From: Tetragonia tetragonoides
Lineage: Eukaryota; Streptophyta; Magnoliopsida; Caryophyllales; Aizoaceae
Direction of reading: 5' to 3'
Assembly: GCA_038025085.1 (NCBI GenBank)
Contig: CM076145.1
Span: 18,582,500-18,646,499, forward strand
Length of the DNA stretch: 64,000 nt
Shown here one piece after another: positions 20,354 through 32,686 of this stretch (positions within the stretch are counted from its first letter, which is position 1; every line of letters starts with the position of its first letter). Below the pieces are notes generated by a model that was not told where the DNA came from, searched no databases, and saw only the letters and a list, made by a program, of their open reading frames with translations. A program made the translations under genes and the position numbers.

Positions 20354-22217
20354 TTTTTTTTTTTTTTTTGGTGCAACTGAAATGATTAAATTAAACTAAG
20401 CTGGTGTTACAGAGTCTAGGGAAGTCTAGGGAAAGCCATTTCCCTCAAATTAGACGCATAGGCTTCCATTACAAATCACGTAGGATTATCCATAAAAGTT
20501 AGTTGATTAAAGTTTGCATTGTTTCTATTCGTATCATTCGCAAGTAGGCCTGCAACTTGGTTGACTTCCCGCTGCCTATGCTGAATCTCGAAGTTCTTCA
20601 CCTTGCTCATAAGCTCCCTGCATGCATCAGTGAGATTCATAAAATGGTGTCTTTGAGGTTGTGTTGTTGTAAGGAGGTGAACAGCAATTGTTTAAATTAT
20701 CTCTAAAATTAATTTGTTCCTGCCTTTATCTACTGCCATTTGTAGACCAAGTTTTGCTCCCCACAATTCTCCTTGAAGTGCATCCAGATTACCAAGCCAT
20801 TGTTGGTAGCCAAGTATCCAGACTCCTCTATAATCTCTAAATACACATGCACAAGCTGTAGAGCTACTATGCATATAATGGGAGGGAGGGCATTCCCAAA
20901 CAAGGTTCACTACAGTTTTCTTTTTGGAGAGACAAGAGTTGGGTTTGGCTGCAAAAAATTCCTAAGTGGCTTTTATGATAGTACTATTTCTAGCTATGCT
21001 GAGGTCAGGATTAGAATTCTCAAAGACTCTGTTGTTTCGTCTTTCCGAAAGATGCCACACAACAAACCCAAATAACATGTTCCAAGGTAAGCCAGAAGGG
21101 TGCATACAGTTATTTTTCAGATTAGCTTTGAGCCAAGAGGGAAGGTGTTGAAGAGAAAAGGTGTCAGGAACAGTGAAGAAATTCCAGACCTCTCTAGCAA
21201 GCAAGCAATCTTTCAAGATATGCATGGTATTTTCATAAAGATTATCACAGCAAGGACAATTAGCATTCGGTAATATATTACGAATAAAAAGATTTGAATT
21301 ATGCTTGATTCTATCTTCAATAGCCAACCAGGCAACCACAAAAAGAAGATGATTTTTGGTGGGAGAGGAAGTTTCCAAAGCCAAATCAGCTCAATGTGCC
21401 CATCATTGTCATTGCACAAGTCATAGACCAATTTGGCAATTTGCTATCAAAATTACCATTAGCCGTAGGTTTGAAAAGAGGGGAATCATCATGGGTAAAA
21501 AGGGTAGGGACAGTTTGCATCCAATTTAAAACTTTTTGAGGCAACCAGCAAGAAAGTTTTTCAAAACTCCACCCTAGATCAGATATACAATCAGCAAGAG
21601 TTAGAGCATCATCCTCCAAACGAAGGGGCCCCTGAATCTGAGCTCTAGCCATACCATGGCCGCTCCAATTATCATGCCAGAAGGAAATTTTCCTACCATT
21701 ACCAATTAACCACTGAATGTTTTCATTAAACACCTCCCACCCATTTTCCATAGATTTCCAAATGTGAGAATTTCTTTTAAAAGGCACAGGAGCACTTCTA
21801 TTATTGACATATTTAGCTTTCAAAATTTTTGTGACAAGATAATCAGAGTATTCCATGAGTTTCCAGGCCCTTTTCAGACAATTCACCTTGCTCATCACCA
21901 CATTGCTCCTAATGTCCACCCCTCCTCTATCTCTCGAGAGGGTGACTTTCTGCCAATTGACCATGTGGAGTTTTTTAACTCTCTCGTCTTGGCCCCAAAA
22001 AAAAATTATTTGAAATAGAGTCTAATTCCTTCACAGTAGCTACTGGCAGGTTATAAACCTGCATGTAATAATTAGGAATAGAGCTCAATGTTGAAGTAAT
22101 GAGAGTAGCTCTCCCTGCCATGGACAAGTACTTAGTCTTCCAATTAGCTAGCTTTCTTTTTACCTTTTTAATGATAAAATTCATGTTTTTGTGAGTGGGA
22201 TTAGTATGAGTGAGAGG
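20354..22217 (-). mobile_element. 5'-truncated L1-type LINE
   Basis: 1864 bp on the minus strand. Its tail is the poly-T at 20354-20369 and its 3' end reads GGTGCAACTG on the plus strand. Target duplication AAAATTGTC lies at 20345-20353 and 22218-22226, showing that truncation fell within the RT gene at PLTHTNPTHKN. Frames are broken. Confidence 0.85.
20692..22217 (-). pseudogene. L1 ORF2 C-terminal part (RT thumb, zf-RVT, RNase H), broken
   Basis: A fragment of a LINE reverse transcriptase polyprotein. From the truncation point it reads PLTHTNPTHKNMNF and KYLSMAGRATLI, which follow the RT core in plant L1 ORF2, then a frame break near 21970. WQKVTLSRDRGGVDIR, SFWHDNW and a further break follow near 21385. 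The zf-RVT zinc module has CPCCDNLYENTMHILKDC near 21215-21275. The last part (20692-20910) resembles an RNase H-like domain with ELWGAKLGLQMA, where the catalytic Glu would lie. The endonuclease and RT core are missing because of 5' truncation. Confidence 0.82.
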
Positions 22218-22864
22218 AAAATTGTCTTTACAAATGTACAACAATGCTATTAATTACTGCCTTTGTTTTTCTATTGTGTATGTTGCAATTTCCGTGTTGA
22301 TCTTGATGTTGTGTTTTACTGATTCGGGAGTGAAGTATTGCTGCACAATTATAAACTCGTAGTATTTAGATATTATTTGCATTCAGTTTAGGAGACATGT
22401 TTACAATTATGTTTTTAAGAGGGGTAGGGGGAGGGAATTGGGTAACAAATCCCAAAACTGGTCCTTCTAATTGCAAGTCTGGGCATTAGTTTTGAGAAAT
22501 TGGTCTAACTAATTTCAATACAAGGTGTTCTGTATTCGAGTAACTTGTCTAGGCAATTTCAATACCAAATCTCAACTACGCTTCACTTTTTGAGTCTGTT
22601 CTTCTCATCAGTTTAATGTTATTCTTCTTTTTCTTTTTTTTCATTTCAACAATATCAACAAAGTTCCAAAAAATTAAGTAAAACAAACAAAATTTAACGG
22701 TTCAATAAAATTCACCAATTTTCAGTTTAGTTAGAAAAAATAAATACAACTCAAAAAAATTGACAAATTAAACACACCAACAAACAAACTAATTATAAAT
22801 CAACAAAATTCATCAAAGATAGTCAAAGTTCAACAATAAAAAACAGAATTCAGTAGAAGGCTCC

Positions 22865-23135
22865 TTAAAGCTGAATTGAACTCAATTGAATTGAATTCAA
22901 CACGTACCACCGAAGTGAAATGAACACAAATGAACTGAACTAAACTGAACAGAACACCACCTAACTGAACTGAACCTCATCACTATCTATGTGAGACAAA
23001 GTGTATGTTTCTGAACTAAATACCATTGAAATGAAGTGAACATCACAATATTGAATTGAAAATGACTAAACTGACAATAGACCACTCCTAAACTGAATTG
23101 AACTCATCGACCGGATAAGTTCTAAAAAACACACC
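22865..23135. mobile_element. ACTGA-rich MITE-like fragment
   Basis: TGAACT/ACTGAA-rich body with a right end AAAAAACACACCCTA similar to the GGGTGTGTTCTTTA-type termini. The left end is not clear and no target duplication was found. Confidence 0.5.
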
Positions 23136-23654
23136 CTAAATATAGATTCAACAAAATCAGTAGAATAAATAAATTTTAATAAAGTTCAAAAAAAAAATAA
23201 ATCAGCACAAATATAAAAAATGAAGTTGGGGATATGAAATAGATTACAGTCAAGCTAGTGCTGATACAAATATACTAATCTAGATTAGGTCATAACCAGG
23301 AATCTGATGACTAATGAATAATGAGTCCAATGTTTCATGCATGGCCAATGATAAGTTATATCGACGTCGATATAACTTCTCATGCACGGACAAACTTACA
23401 CTACCTAGCAGTGGTCCAAGTCCACTTATAAATTGGCTGACAAAGAATTCTCTAAAGCTCCACATCATGAATCAACTAACTTAACACACAAATTAGAATT
23501 GGTATTAATAAAACACTCTGGCCGAACTTCGTTCAATAATTTTGGATATAATTAGAGGTATATTACATGTAATAGAGGGGTACGGGAATGTATTTGAACT
23601 TGATATATGTTCAGTTATGGATAGTACTTGCTTACTTGGCTATCAATGAGTCTC

Positions 23655-23763
23655 TTATGAGGCCGCCTCAACATAAGGCCGCCTCAACATGAGACCACTA
23701 CTATACACAAGCATGACGTTAGCATGACGTCATGTTTGTTTGAGCTGCCTCAACATATGAGTT
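23655..23763. mobile_element. Palindromic MITE (GAGGCCGCCTCAA family)
   Basis: Inverted arms of CCGCCTCAACAT type around a core ACAAGCATGACGTTAGCATG that is shared with 62700-62808. No coding capacity; ends approximate. Confidence 0.5.
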
Positions 23764-24456
23764 TTTGTGCTTCGGTATTACGTACATTGGGCTCTATGCA
23801 TAACGTGAGGCTACTTTTAAGCAGTTTAGTTTTTTGGTAGATCACAAAGCAGACCATTTCACGGTAGCACTGTCCAATTAAAGTAACACTTCTTTATTCA
23901 ATATGTAACAAAATGTAATATTCGTTTCACGATAATATTGTCATATATAAGTTTTTTACGATCCTAAAAAGAATCTTCAAGGGATTTATATATATGTTTA
24001 TCAAACCATTTTTAATCAATACCCTATCATAACCCAATAGCCAAAATTTGGGTTATTATGTGGCATTGACTACAAACGTATTAGAGGTTTGTTAGCATAG
24101 GTAAAGAGCGATTTGTACAAGCGAAGTTTTAGCAATAATAATCTTGCGAATATATATACATTATAAAGGTTTGTAATATTGGAGATGTTCTAAACTCAAC
24201 TCTTTATGGTTAACAGGCGGGACATTTTCCTAAAATTGGTTGTGACTGTTTGACAAATTAATATCTATCTACAATAAGATACTCTTTAGATCAAACTACT
24301 TACCTTGGTTCTTCTACAAATTGTTTCACTTAATAAAAATCATTTTAAATCAATTAGTGCGTGATGATTGATAACTTCTAAAATTAAAAAATTTATATCA
24401 TAGTACACTAGATACACTTCAAGCTTCATAGCCCATCCGCAATTGTATGAAGAGAT

Positions 24457-24864
24457 TGTTGAACTGATCTAAAATCATAGATGGATTAATATTAATCTAC
24501 TAGTACAAAATAGAATTAAACTATACTAACCTGAAGCCATGAGAGAGCACCTCACCATTGAATACTTTTTGTCTAGGTATGGGAGTCTTCCACTGTGAGC
24601 AATATATGCAAAAGGGTGGTGATCTGAACTGAAGGAGTTTATATTTATATTGCCACAGCGGGGACCCCTTTACCTTAAGTTCCCGATGTGGTACAAACCT
24701 AATTATAGGTCTTAATTGGATTCCTACCACCGTTGGAATTCTAATGGGTTTTGGCCTAACTGTCTACTCAATAGACTTGTATTATTGGCCCACTGAACTG
24801 AATATTAGCACTGAACTGAATATCGACTACTTGAGTTATGGTCCACTTAATTACAAGTCCAACA
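24457..24864 (-). repeat. 3' LTR of the large decayed element
   Basis: 408 bp; plus-strand ends TGTTGAACTGATC and AAGTCCAACA. Confidence 0.85.
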
Positions 24865-26300
24865 TTCTCCCACTTGAACCATAGACTACAAGGAAGTCAC
24901 TGAAAAAACTGAAAACCAAAAAAAATTAAACAATTTGTAATAAAACTGTGATTTGTTCTTTAAATATAGTAATTATATATAAAAGGAAAAATATACTTGA
25001 GACTACTCAAAAACTTTTGAAAAACATTTTTAGTAATTTGTGGCCACTTAAAAACCAATGCTAATGTAGCTAGCTCATACATAAATCCAAAATGATGGGC
25101 CACAAGCCAAAATTATAACTCCCACTAAGTTGCAAGAGCGGTCCAGGCATCCCGCTTTAGAGGATCTTATTCCTTCCCTCACGAGACTCAATGATATTGC
25201 CATAAGTCCAAACCCGGAACTAAAACAAGCTATAAACCCAACTGAACTGAAGTTGCCTGAAAGGCACTAAACTAAAATTTACCCAAACAACAGAAGTGAA
25301 AGGGCACTGAATTTTTTTGTCTGCACTAAGCCTCACAAGGCATGCAACCACACTAGACCACAACTAAATAGACATCGATGGGACACCATTCCACAATAGG
25401 GATCAAAGTAAGAGATTATTGAAATGGTACTTAATACATGCATTCCACTAAAATATGATGCCATAAAACTTAAAGTGTCTTATGCAAATACATAAGCTCA
25501 ACTTAATCTTAAACTTTAATCTTGATTCCCAAATGCACTAAATAGACAACAAAGTCTAAACTGTAAGATTGCAGACTTTTTGTAAGTCAATCTGTAAGCA
25601 TGCTAGTGAATAGCAAGTCATGGCAGATTATAAAATGAGCTAATTTATCTTTCTATAAACAACTCAATTGTTGTGTTATTGTCTAGTGAAGAAATTGTCT
25701 TTTTATACTTTATGAAAGGAAACTGAAGTTACCATCAAGTAAACATGTCATCCATGACATAAATGCACAATTTAAATAATGTTAGGATAAACCTAATCTA
25801 CTCCACGTAATCAAGTGTCTCACGAAAAATTTAATTACTCCTATTAAAGCCAAATGGTAACAGAAACACTCCACAATGTATGAAATAGTCTTAATGACAC
25901 ATGAATCACCTTCAATTTGAAACTAAATGGCTTAATAGCTAACTCTACTGAATTCTAAAGGAGTAGAAAGCTATAGGTATACTACAAATAATGCACCTCA
26001 ATGTATCACTAAAAGTTTCCTGAAACTTCAATGTAGGAGCCAAAAAAAACTTGTCTATTGAAACAGTAAGGATCTTTATCCTTGGTGCAACTAAAGAAAC
26101 CGAGACAGTCAAATGTACTTGGATACACAACAGTCACTGTCAAAGAAAGTAACTAGCAGTTAGCTAGTCTCTCATGAATACAAAACTATATGTATGTCAT
26201 TATGACTTTGCTCCCACTGACTTTACCATTTCAATACTCCTTATCATAGGTTTAGACATTAATCACCATAATCAGATGTAATGCATGTCTCTTACCATTA

Positions 26301-26362
26301 AATAATATTTATGACATAAACTAAAATTAAATAATATTTATGACATAAACTAAAATTAAACC
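26301..26362. repeat. Short tandem duplication
   Basis: Two adjacent copies of TTAAATAATATTTATGACAT followed by AAACTAAAA, inside the decayed element. Confidence 0.85.
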
Positions 26363-27124
26363 ATCAAACTGAAGTTTATGTAATTCTTAATAATCAACTT
26401 AATTGTGAAAGATTGAAAAATAATTGAAAAATAACAAAAGACCATAGACTTAGAATAGCTCTCACCCCCCACTTGCGAATTCGCAGGTGCTTGCTAGCTA
26501 GGTCACCTGCTCCGCACTATCGTGGAATAGTTGGAGAGTTCTAAACTTTCACATGGATTTCACAAGACACTTACAAGATACATTTATGTTAAACGTAAAC
26601 ATGACCCATATGCAAGATGATATTAGTGTATAGGATTGCACACTAATAACATGGCCAAATATTATATACTGAATATAAGCATCAAAAGCTACAGTCAACT
26701 AATTCTTATAACCTGAACAACATGAAATGAACTTTGATTCACACCCCCATTTCAAAAGACTTCAATATAATAATTAATAACGAAGTTAAAAGGGATACTG
26801 ATAAGAAAATATAACAAATATGAATATTATCTCTAGTTTCTGTAATATTTGTCATATGCTCGAGTCAAATCCATGATACTCAATTTGAAATAACAATAAT
26901 ACTAAATTCGTTCATATACTAAAAAAAAAACTGAAATTGGAAGAACTAAAGCATGCACTACTTCGCACATCAATTCATTACCTTAAGAAATATATCAAAA
27001 ATATTTATGCCACGTTTTGGAAAAAGCCATTCTGAAAATTTGCTATAGAAAAAAAAAATACCAATATATAGAAATATTGATTGATCAAATACTAAAGAGA
27101 ATTTTGAGCGAGGAGGAAGCCTCA

Positions 27125-27214
27125 CGCTCCGTTTGATTCACCTAGAAAAAACTGAATTGAACTGAAATGTAATGAAGTGAACTGAATTTATGTAAAAAAT
27201 AAGTTGAATCAAAC
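27125..27214. mobile_element. Small ACTGA-rich MITE
   Basis: About 90 bp with CGCTCCGTTTGATTCA on the left and TTGAATCAAAC on the right. It is a short relative of the microsatellite-bearing element at 7577-8762. The right terminus is truncated. Confidence 0.6.
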
Positions 27215-27318
27215 CAATTGAAAATAACAAGAGTGACACACAAAGTCATCTAATGAATTACTTAACACACTCACACACACATATATATATATATATATAC
27301 AAACTTTCCCCCACATGT

Positions 27319-27629
27319 GTGAGCATATGTTCCTCTTTGAAGCGGAAGCGAGTTACACTGGAAACATAGATACCAAGAAAACTAAAAGATGCCATACTTT
27401 AACCTTGGTAACAGTGCAACAAGAGTCTCATAACATAATGCACAAAAGCTTTATCCAAATGTACGGATAAAAAACACTGAACTTTACTTTTGTTATGTCT
27501 CTTTAAATATCATTTAATAACTCTTTTATATTCCCAATATGAAAACTTAAGAAGGTCAGCCCCGTTTGTGGTAATTAGGAAAGAAAGATGTCTAAGTTGT
27601 TCTAAATTACTCTTCCTAAGGTTGAGGTT
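27319..27629. repeat. 311-bp direct repeat, left copy
   Basis: Begins GTGAGCATATGTTCC and ends AAGGTTGAGGTT. It is repeated at 28560-28870 with roughly 5% divergence. The pair flanks the LTR remnant at 27630-28559. Confidence 0.9.
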
Positions 27630-28559
27630 AGGGATTTTCCACGCCAATATATTAGCAAGTATTAATTTTGGAAGGCTATGCAACATATTGAAGAAGTTGT
27701 TCTTAGTAAGAAGTTTGGCAATAGTGTGAAGAACTTGTGGGCCACGGCAAGGATTGGAAATCAAGAAGGAGTTTGGAAGTTATGGGGATTATTTTGCCGC
27801 ATGAAAGTCGTTTACTATTGGTAGTAGAATATACTAATATTGGTAGGAGAGAATAATTATTATTGTGGTAGTTTCCTAATTGTGTGGGTAATTGAGTTTA
27901 GGAAGGTAGTAGTTATATGGAAGGAGTAGGAGTCTTTGGGGGCTTATAAATATAGGTGGTGTTAGATTGGAGAAGTTGGCTCAGCCCCAAGGTAGAGAGA
28001 GAGCTCCCTTGTTGCAGTTGAAGAGTTGAAAGGTTTGTAGATTTTCCCAAAAGCTATGCGAGGTGTGAGTATGTGGGTGTGTAGAAAGCCCAGCCATTGA
28101 AGTGAAGGGTTTCTAGCTTTGGCCTCAAAAGCTATATGCAGGGTTTCTAGCTTTGACCTCAAAAGCTATGTGGAGGTCTGGAGGGTTTCTAGGTTTGACC
28201 TCAAAAGCTAGGTTATGGGTAGGGGACCTTTTTGGGGCTTTTCCGTGCATAAAGCCATATGTGGGGTAGTGTAGTTGAGGTGAGTCCAATTGTATGAAGG
28301 GCAAAAGTGAGGATTGAGTTGGGTAGATTATTTCAATATATTAGCTAGACGAGACTGAGATGTTAGTGTGTTGATGTATGTCGTTGTACTCACTGTTTGT
28401 CAATGTTAGTGGACTAACTTGTGGTTCGTGGTTTTTCCCCTAGTTGAGAGGGGTTTTTCACGTTAAATATTGTGTGTGTTTATTTATCTTGTGTATTTTA
28501 TTTATTGTGCTTCCGCTGTGGTCAAAGTAGTATGGTAGTAGAGCGTAAAATCCCCAACA
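27630..28559 (+). mobile_element. LTR remnant related to the gag-only element
   Basis: The 930-bp segment ends exactly in CCCCAACA, with an upstream tail TTTTTCCCCTAGTTGAGAGG that matches the LTR tail of the element at 3635-6544. It contains a TATAAATATAGG box (27946-27957) and three copies of GGGTTTCTAGCTTTGACCTC followed by AAAAGCTA-like units at 28108-28214. No TG start or primer site is present, so it is a 5'-incomplete solo or 3' LTR. Confidence 0.65.
28108..28214 (+). repeat. Three tandem units in the LTR remnant
   Basis: Units of about 28-40 bp built on GTTTCTAGSTTTGRCCTC and AAAAGCTA. Confidence 0.8.
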
Positions 28560-28870
28560 GTGAGCATATGTTCCCCTTTGAAGCGGAAGCGAATTACACT
28601 GGAAACATAGATACCAAGAAAACTAAAAGATACCATACTTTAACCTTGGTAACGGTGCAACAAGAGTCTCATAATATAATGCACAAAAGCTTTATCCAAA
28701 TGTACGGATAAAAAACATTGAACTTTACTTTTGTTATGTCTCTCTAAAGATCATTTAATAACTCCTTTATATTCACAATATGAAAACTTAAGAAGGTCAA
28801 CCCCGTTTATGGTAATTAGGAAAGAAAGATGTCTAAGTTGTTCTGAAGTATTCTTCCTAAGGTTGAGGTT
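28560..28870. repeat. 311-bp direct repeat, right copy
   Basis: Partner of 27319-27629; it starts directly after the LTR terminus. Confidence 0.9.
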
Positions 28871-29519
28871 TACATGACACATCTTCAGATGATGCAGTTT
28901 TACTTTATTAGTGACTTTAGTGAGTCAATGATCTCTTAAGAGACTAAAAAATAAGCAAAGACATTTTGTTGCTCATGAACCTTAATAATGATCTCCATTA
29001 CCAGTTTATAGAGCATGTTTTTTAAATGGGTTGGAGGATACTTCAATAGCAAAGAGAATCATGGGATATCAATACCAATCTGGAGGAAATCGTAAGTGAT
29101 GAACCTTTTTATTAATTTCGTTTTACATACACCTCAAAAAATGAAACAACATACTAAAACCACCTGAAAAATAGGGTGACCATAACAGCTAGACATTTCA
29201 CAAAGCTAGCATAAAAGAAGCTCAATAAAAAGGGTATTATTTACTGAAACAACTTATAAAAAAAGGTTATAAGTACAATGTCACTTAAGATAAGAAATTT
29301 GCATAAAAAATAATAAAAATAATAAAATAATAAAAAAACTTCAATGCATGGAGGTATGATATAAATATCAGCTATTTGCGGATCAAATGAAGATCTGCAA
29401 CTGAAATGAAAATGTGGTCGGTTTACTGAAATGCCAGTACTAAGTACTGGAGCTAAACAACTGAATTTGCAGATCAATGGAAGATGAAAGGATATGTTAT
29501 TCAGAAAATAACATACACT

Positions 29520-29990
29520 AAAGACCAAGTTAATTTTTCAGGCATCCAAATTTATTGCTGAATATATCACCCAAAGATTAACTTACTTAAGTACAGTAAC
29601 TTACTAATTTTCTGGCATCTAAATTTGTTACTGAATCACCAGAAAAAGACTGAACTAACAGATAGTCATCTAGCATCAAAATTTGTTGTTGAATCACTAA
29701 AAGACTAACCAACTGAAAAATTGAAAGTTAATTAAATTAATCTTTCGGCATCCAATTCTTGTCAAATTGCCAAGAGATAAATCCACTGAATAACTTATAA
29801 CTAGATTAATCTTTTAGCATTTAGATTTGTTGTTGAATCACTAGAAGGCTAACCAACTGAATAACCGGAAAAGACCACATTAATCTACTAGCATCCAAAT
29901 TTGTTGTTTAATCACTAGAAGATCAATCCACTGAAAAAATTTTCCACTTTTACGAAAATAATCAAATCAATAATATGATTCTTTTGAGGT
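29520..29990 (-). repeat. Imperfect tandem array in the decayed element
   Basis: About six diverged units of roughly 65-95 bp with the shared core GCATCYAAATTTGTTGTTGA followed by ATCACTAGAAGACTAACC-like text. The array lies toward the leader/gag side of the minus-strand element. Confidence 0.7.
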
Positions 29991-31607
29991 AAAAACTCCA
30001 AAATAAATTAACTTCATATTATAATTTGACCTCAACTTAAAAAATGGAACTGAATTTTTTACATATTCTGAAACCCTTATATGTGAAAGATCTAATTCAC
30101 AACTTAACTAAAGGCATTGAGGTCAATAATGCAATAAAGACTGATATACGGGCCAATAAACTTCGACCCTATATAATTAGGCACAAAATGTATGCACAAA
30201 CTAACATAGTTTAAGTTGTTTTTGACATGCCTACAAAAACTTAATCTATATATCTTCATCTGAGTGTCCAATTCATTATATTTCAAGAATTGAACTGGTC
30301 GCCCATATTAAATCACATATCAAACTTTATTAGTGCTAATGAGCACAAAGGAAACACACTGAACTATATCTATATAGTGTTAAGGAGGGAAAATACAGGT
30401 ACATCTTCCTATTCTGTAGGTGGGTGCACAAAGAAAACTGTATATTTACCCCATACTAAAACATATAGTGGTCAATATTAACATCCAAGTTTGGCTTTAA
30501 ATCAATAAAGGTAACCAAGCAACTGAATATATAAACTTTTACTTTAGATTTGACCATGAGCACTATCCATATTTGTTGTTGAATCAGTACCCATAATCAA
30601 GTTGCATTTTAATACTTCACTTTAAATATATAATTTACCATGCTTATATATTTGTGGTTTTAAACCACCTCAAACTTTAAACCTTTTAACAAAAATACAT
30701 ATGGAAGACTACTATATAAAAAATAAAAATACATGTGATCAAACCAATACTTAAATACTCAATCTTAAATTTAAATTTAAACTTAAACTTAATTATCTGA
30801 ATTTCTTGGCTAGTACGTAGTGACATCCACATATGTACATATGACTTTAATTTGAAAAGCCTAGCTAGTCGAAGTGAAAAGAAAACACATAAACAGGTTT
30901 AACCTCTCAATCGGTTATATGATCATATGAAGAACTGAATATGCTAAACAAGGGCACATGCAATAAATCGCGGAGTCATCAAAAATAAATAAAAATAATA
31001 ATTTTCATGACTAAACCACAACTTTAATCTTAGTACTTAAGAAAACGTTCCTGAAACTTTTTAGCTAGTTTGAAGCCTCCCCTAAACTTAATATTCTTAA
31101 CAGATGTAAGAAAGTAAACAAAGGGTTTAGCAATTTTGCGAATTGAATGTACAGACCCATGCTTGAATCATACTATCACAATATCAGGATTTTTAATTAT
31201 TATTTATAATCATGCGTTATCAATGAAGATCAATCGAGCCAAAATTGAAGTTCATCACCATACATGATACTTTACTCCGTAAGTAAACAATCAAAGAATT
31301 TAATCACGCATAAACTGGGTAATACTAATTTAATGCAAACGTGAAAGCAACATGAATAACATGCTATGGACCTGCTACAAATTTCTAATACCAATTGTCA
31401 CCACTATTTTAATCACACAATAAAGTGCAATCAATCCGTGCAAATAATTAGATTCGCAATCTTTCTTTCTTTTTCCTTTTTTTTTTTTTTTTGTTTAAGA
31501 CTAGTAGAAATATTAATCCGGCTCTAATACCACATGTTGAACTGATCTAAAACCATAGATTGATTAATATTAATCTACTAGTACAAAATAGAATTAAACT
31601 ATACTAA

Positions 31608-32330
31608 AATACTATTGCTATAAGAAAAATACTAAAAAACTCTCTCTTCTCTCTCAAAAAACGCTAGCCCTCCTTTCTCTTTTTTCGATCTAGTTTTTTA
31701 GTTAATTTTTCTTTATGGTTAGTAATAAACTCTCCTTTGGTGAGAGATTGTGGAGTTCTCCGCGTTCATCGGAGGGTCGTCGAATTTCTATTTTTAGGTT
31801 CGATTTGATGAGTCAAGAAGACAAGTTCAATCTACTATAGCAAAGGGATTTGTTCTTCCAAATAGCTGCAGCACGTTTCGTGCTTACCTCCGATCGTAGG
31901 AAAAAGATGCTGGCCTCCCGTTTACTGTATAGCATATTTTTTGCTATATCAAGGCATTGTCAATTATCGATGAAGCTGATTAAGACGCCGATTTGTAGCA
32001 GTGATGTTTGGATTGGTAGTCACTTATCGACGGAGCTGATCAAGACACCGATTTCAAGCAGTGATAGTAGATTTCATATTCATCTTGTTATATTAGATTT
32101 ATACTTGGGTATGTTTTTTTTTAGATAAAGAAAAAGTATATTGATATGATTTTAAATGTACAGCAGGAGAGAGGATAAGGTATCCTCTAAATAAAACATT
32201 TACAGATTGCCCCAATTCCTCTGTATACTTGGGTATGTTAGATTTAGATTTGTTTAGAGATATTCACCATTGTAGATGCCGGATGACTTTTTATGAATGA
32301 ATGAATTCTCTTTCCCTAAAAAAAAAAAAA
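31608..32330 (+). mobile_element. LINE-derived non-autonomous retroposon
   Basis: A 723-bp insertion ending in poly-A (32318-32330) and flanked by the 17-bp duplication GAATTAAACTATACTAA (31591-31607 and 32331-32347). The start, rich in CTCTCTCTTCTCTCTC and AAAACGCTAGCC, resembles plant L1 5' ends. The end TGAATGAATTCTCTTTCCCT resembles L1 3' ends. The ORF body is missing, so it looks like an internally deleted copy mobilised in trans. A 92-codon open frame at 31850-32128 is not recognisable. Confidence 0.75.
32116..32224 (-). mobile_element. 109-bp truncated retroposon nested in the LINE-derived copy
   Basis: Poly-T at its left edge and a 15-bp duplication ATACTTGGGTATGTT on both sides (32101-32115 and 32225-32239). 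It is a 5'-truncated minus-strand LINE/SINE 3' end. This is the third level of nesting. Confidence 0.8.
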
Positions 32331-32686
32331 GAATTAAACTATACTAACTTGAAGCCATGAGAGAGCACCGCACCATTGAATACTTTTTGTCTAGGTATGG
32401 GAGTCTTCCGCTGTGAGCAATATATGCAAAAGGGTGATGATCTGAACTGAAGGGGTTTATATTTATATTTCCACGGTGGAGATCCCTTTACCTGAAGTTC
32501 CCGATGTGGGACAAACCTAATTATAGGTCTTAATTAGGTCCTACCACCGTTGGAATTCTAATGGGTTTTGGCCTAACTGAATACTCAATAGACTTGTATT
32601 ATTGGCCCACTTAACTGAATATTAGCACTAAACTGAATATCGACTACTTGAGTCATGGTCCACTTAATTACAAGTCCAGCAGAGAT

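Larger units (their letters stand above)
22227..24451. other. Intergenic stretch with MITE-like fragments
   Basis: No gene recognised. An ACTGA-rich fragment lies at about 22865-23135 and a palindromic MITE at about 23655-23763 (separate entries). The rest is AT-rich without recognisable structure. Confidence 0.5.
24457..32681 (-). mobile_element. Large decayed copia-like LTR element with nested insertions
   Basis: LTRs at 24457-24864 (408 bp) and 31535-32681 (407 bp after removing a 723-bp insertion plus its duplicated target). Target duplication GAGAT at 24452-24456 and 32682-32686. Orientation is minus: a primer site TGGTATTAGAGCC lies beside the right LTR (31521-31533) and a purine tract AAGTGGGAGAA beside the left one. 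LTR divergence is about 5% by eye. No intact Gag or Pol frame survives. A weak match to the end of copia RNase H (LTKSL preceded by MLTD) occurs near 25560-25640 on the minus strand. Nested inside are a MITE fragment, an LTR remnant with flanking duplications, an imperfect repeat array and a LINE-derived insertion. Confidence 0.8.
31535..32681 (-). repeat. 5' LTR of the large decayed element, interrupted
   Basis: LTR parts are 31535-31607 and 32348-32681. They are separated by a LINE-derived insertion and its duplicated 17-bp target. Confidence 0.85.
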
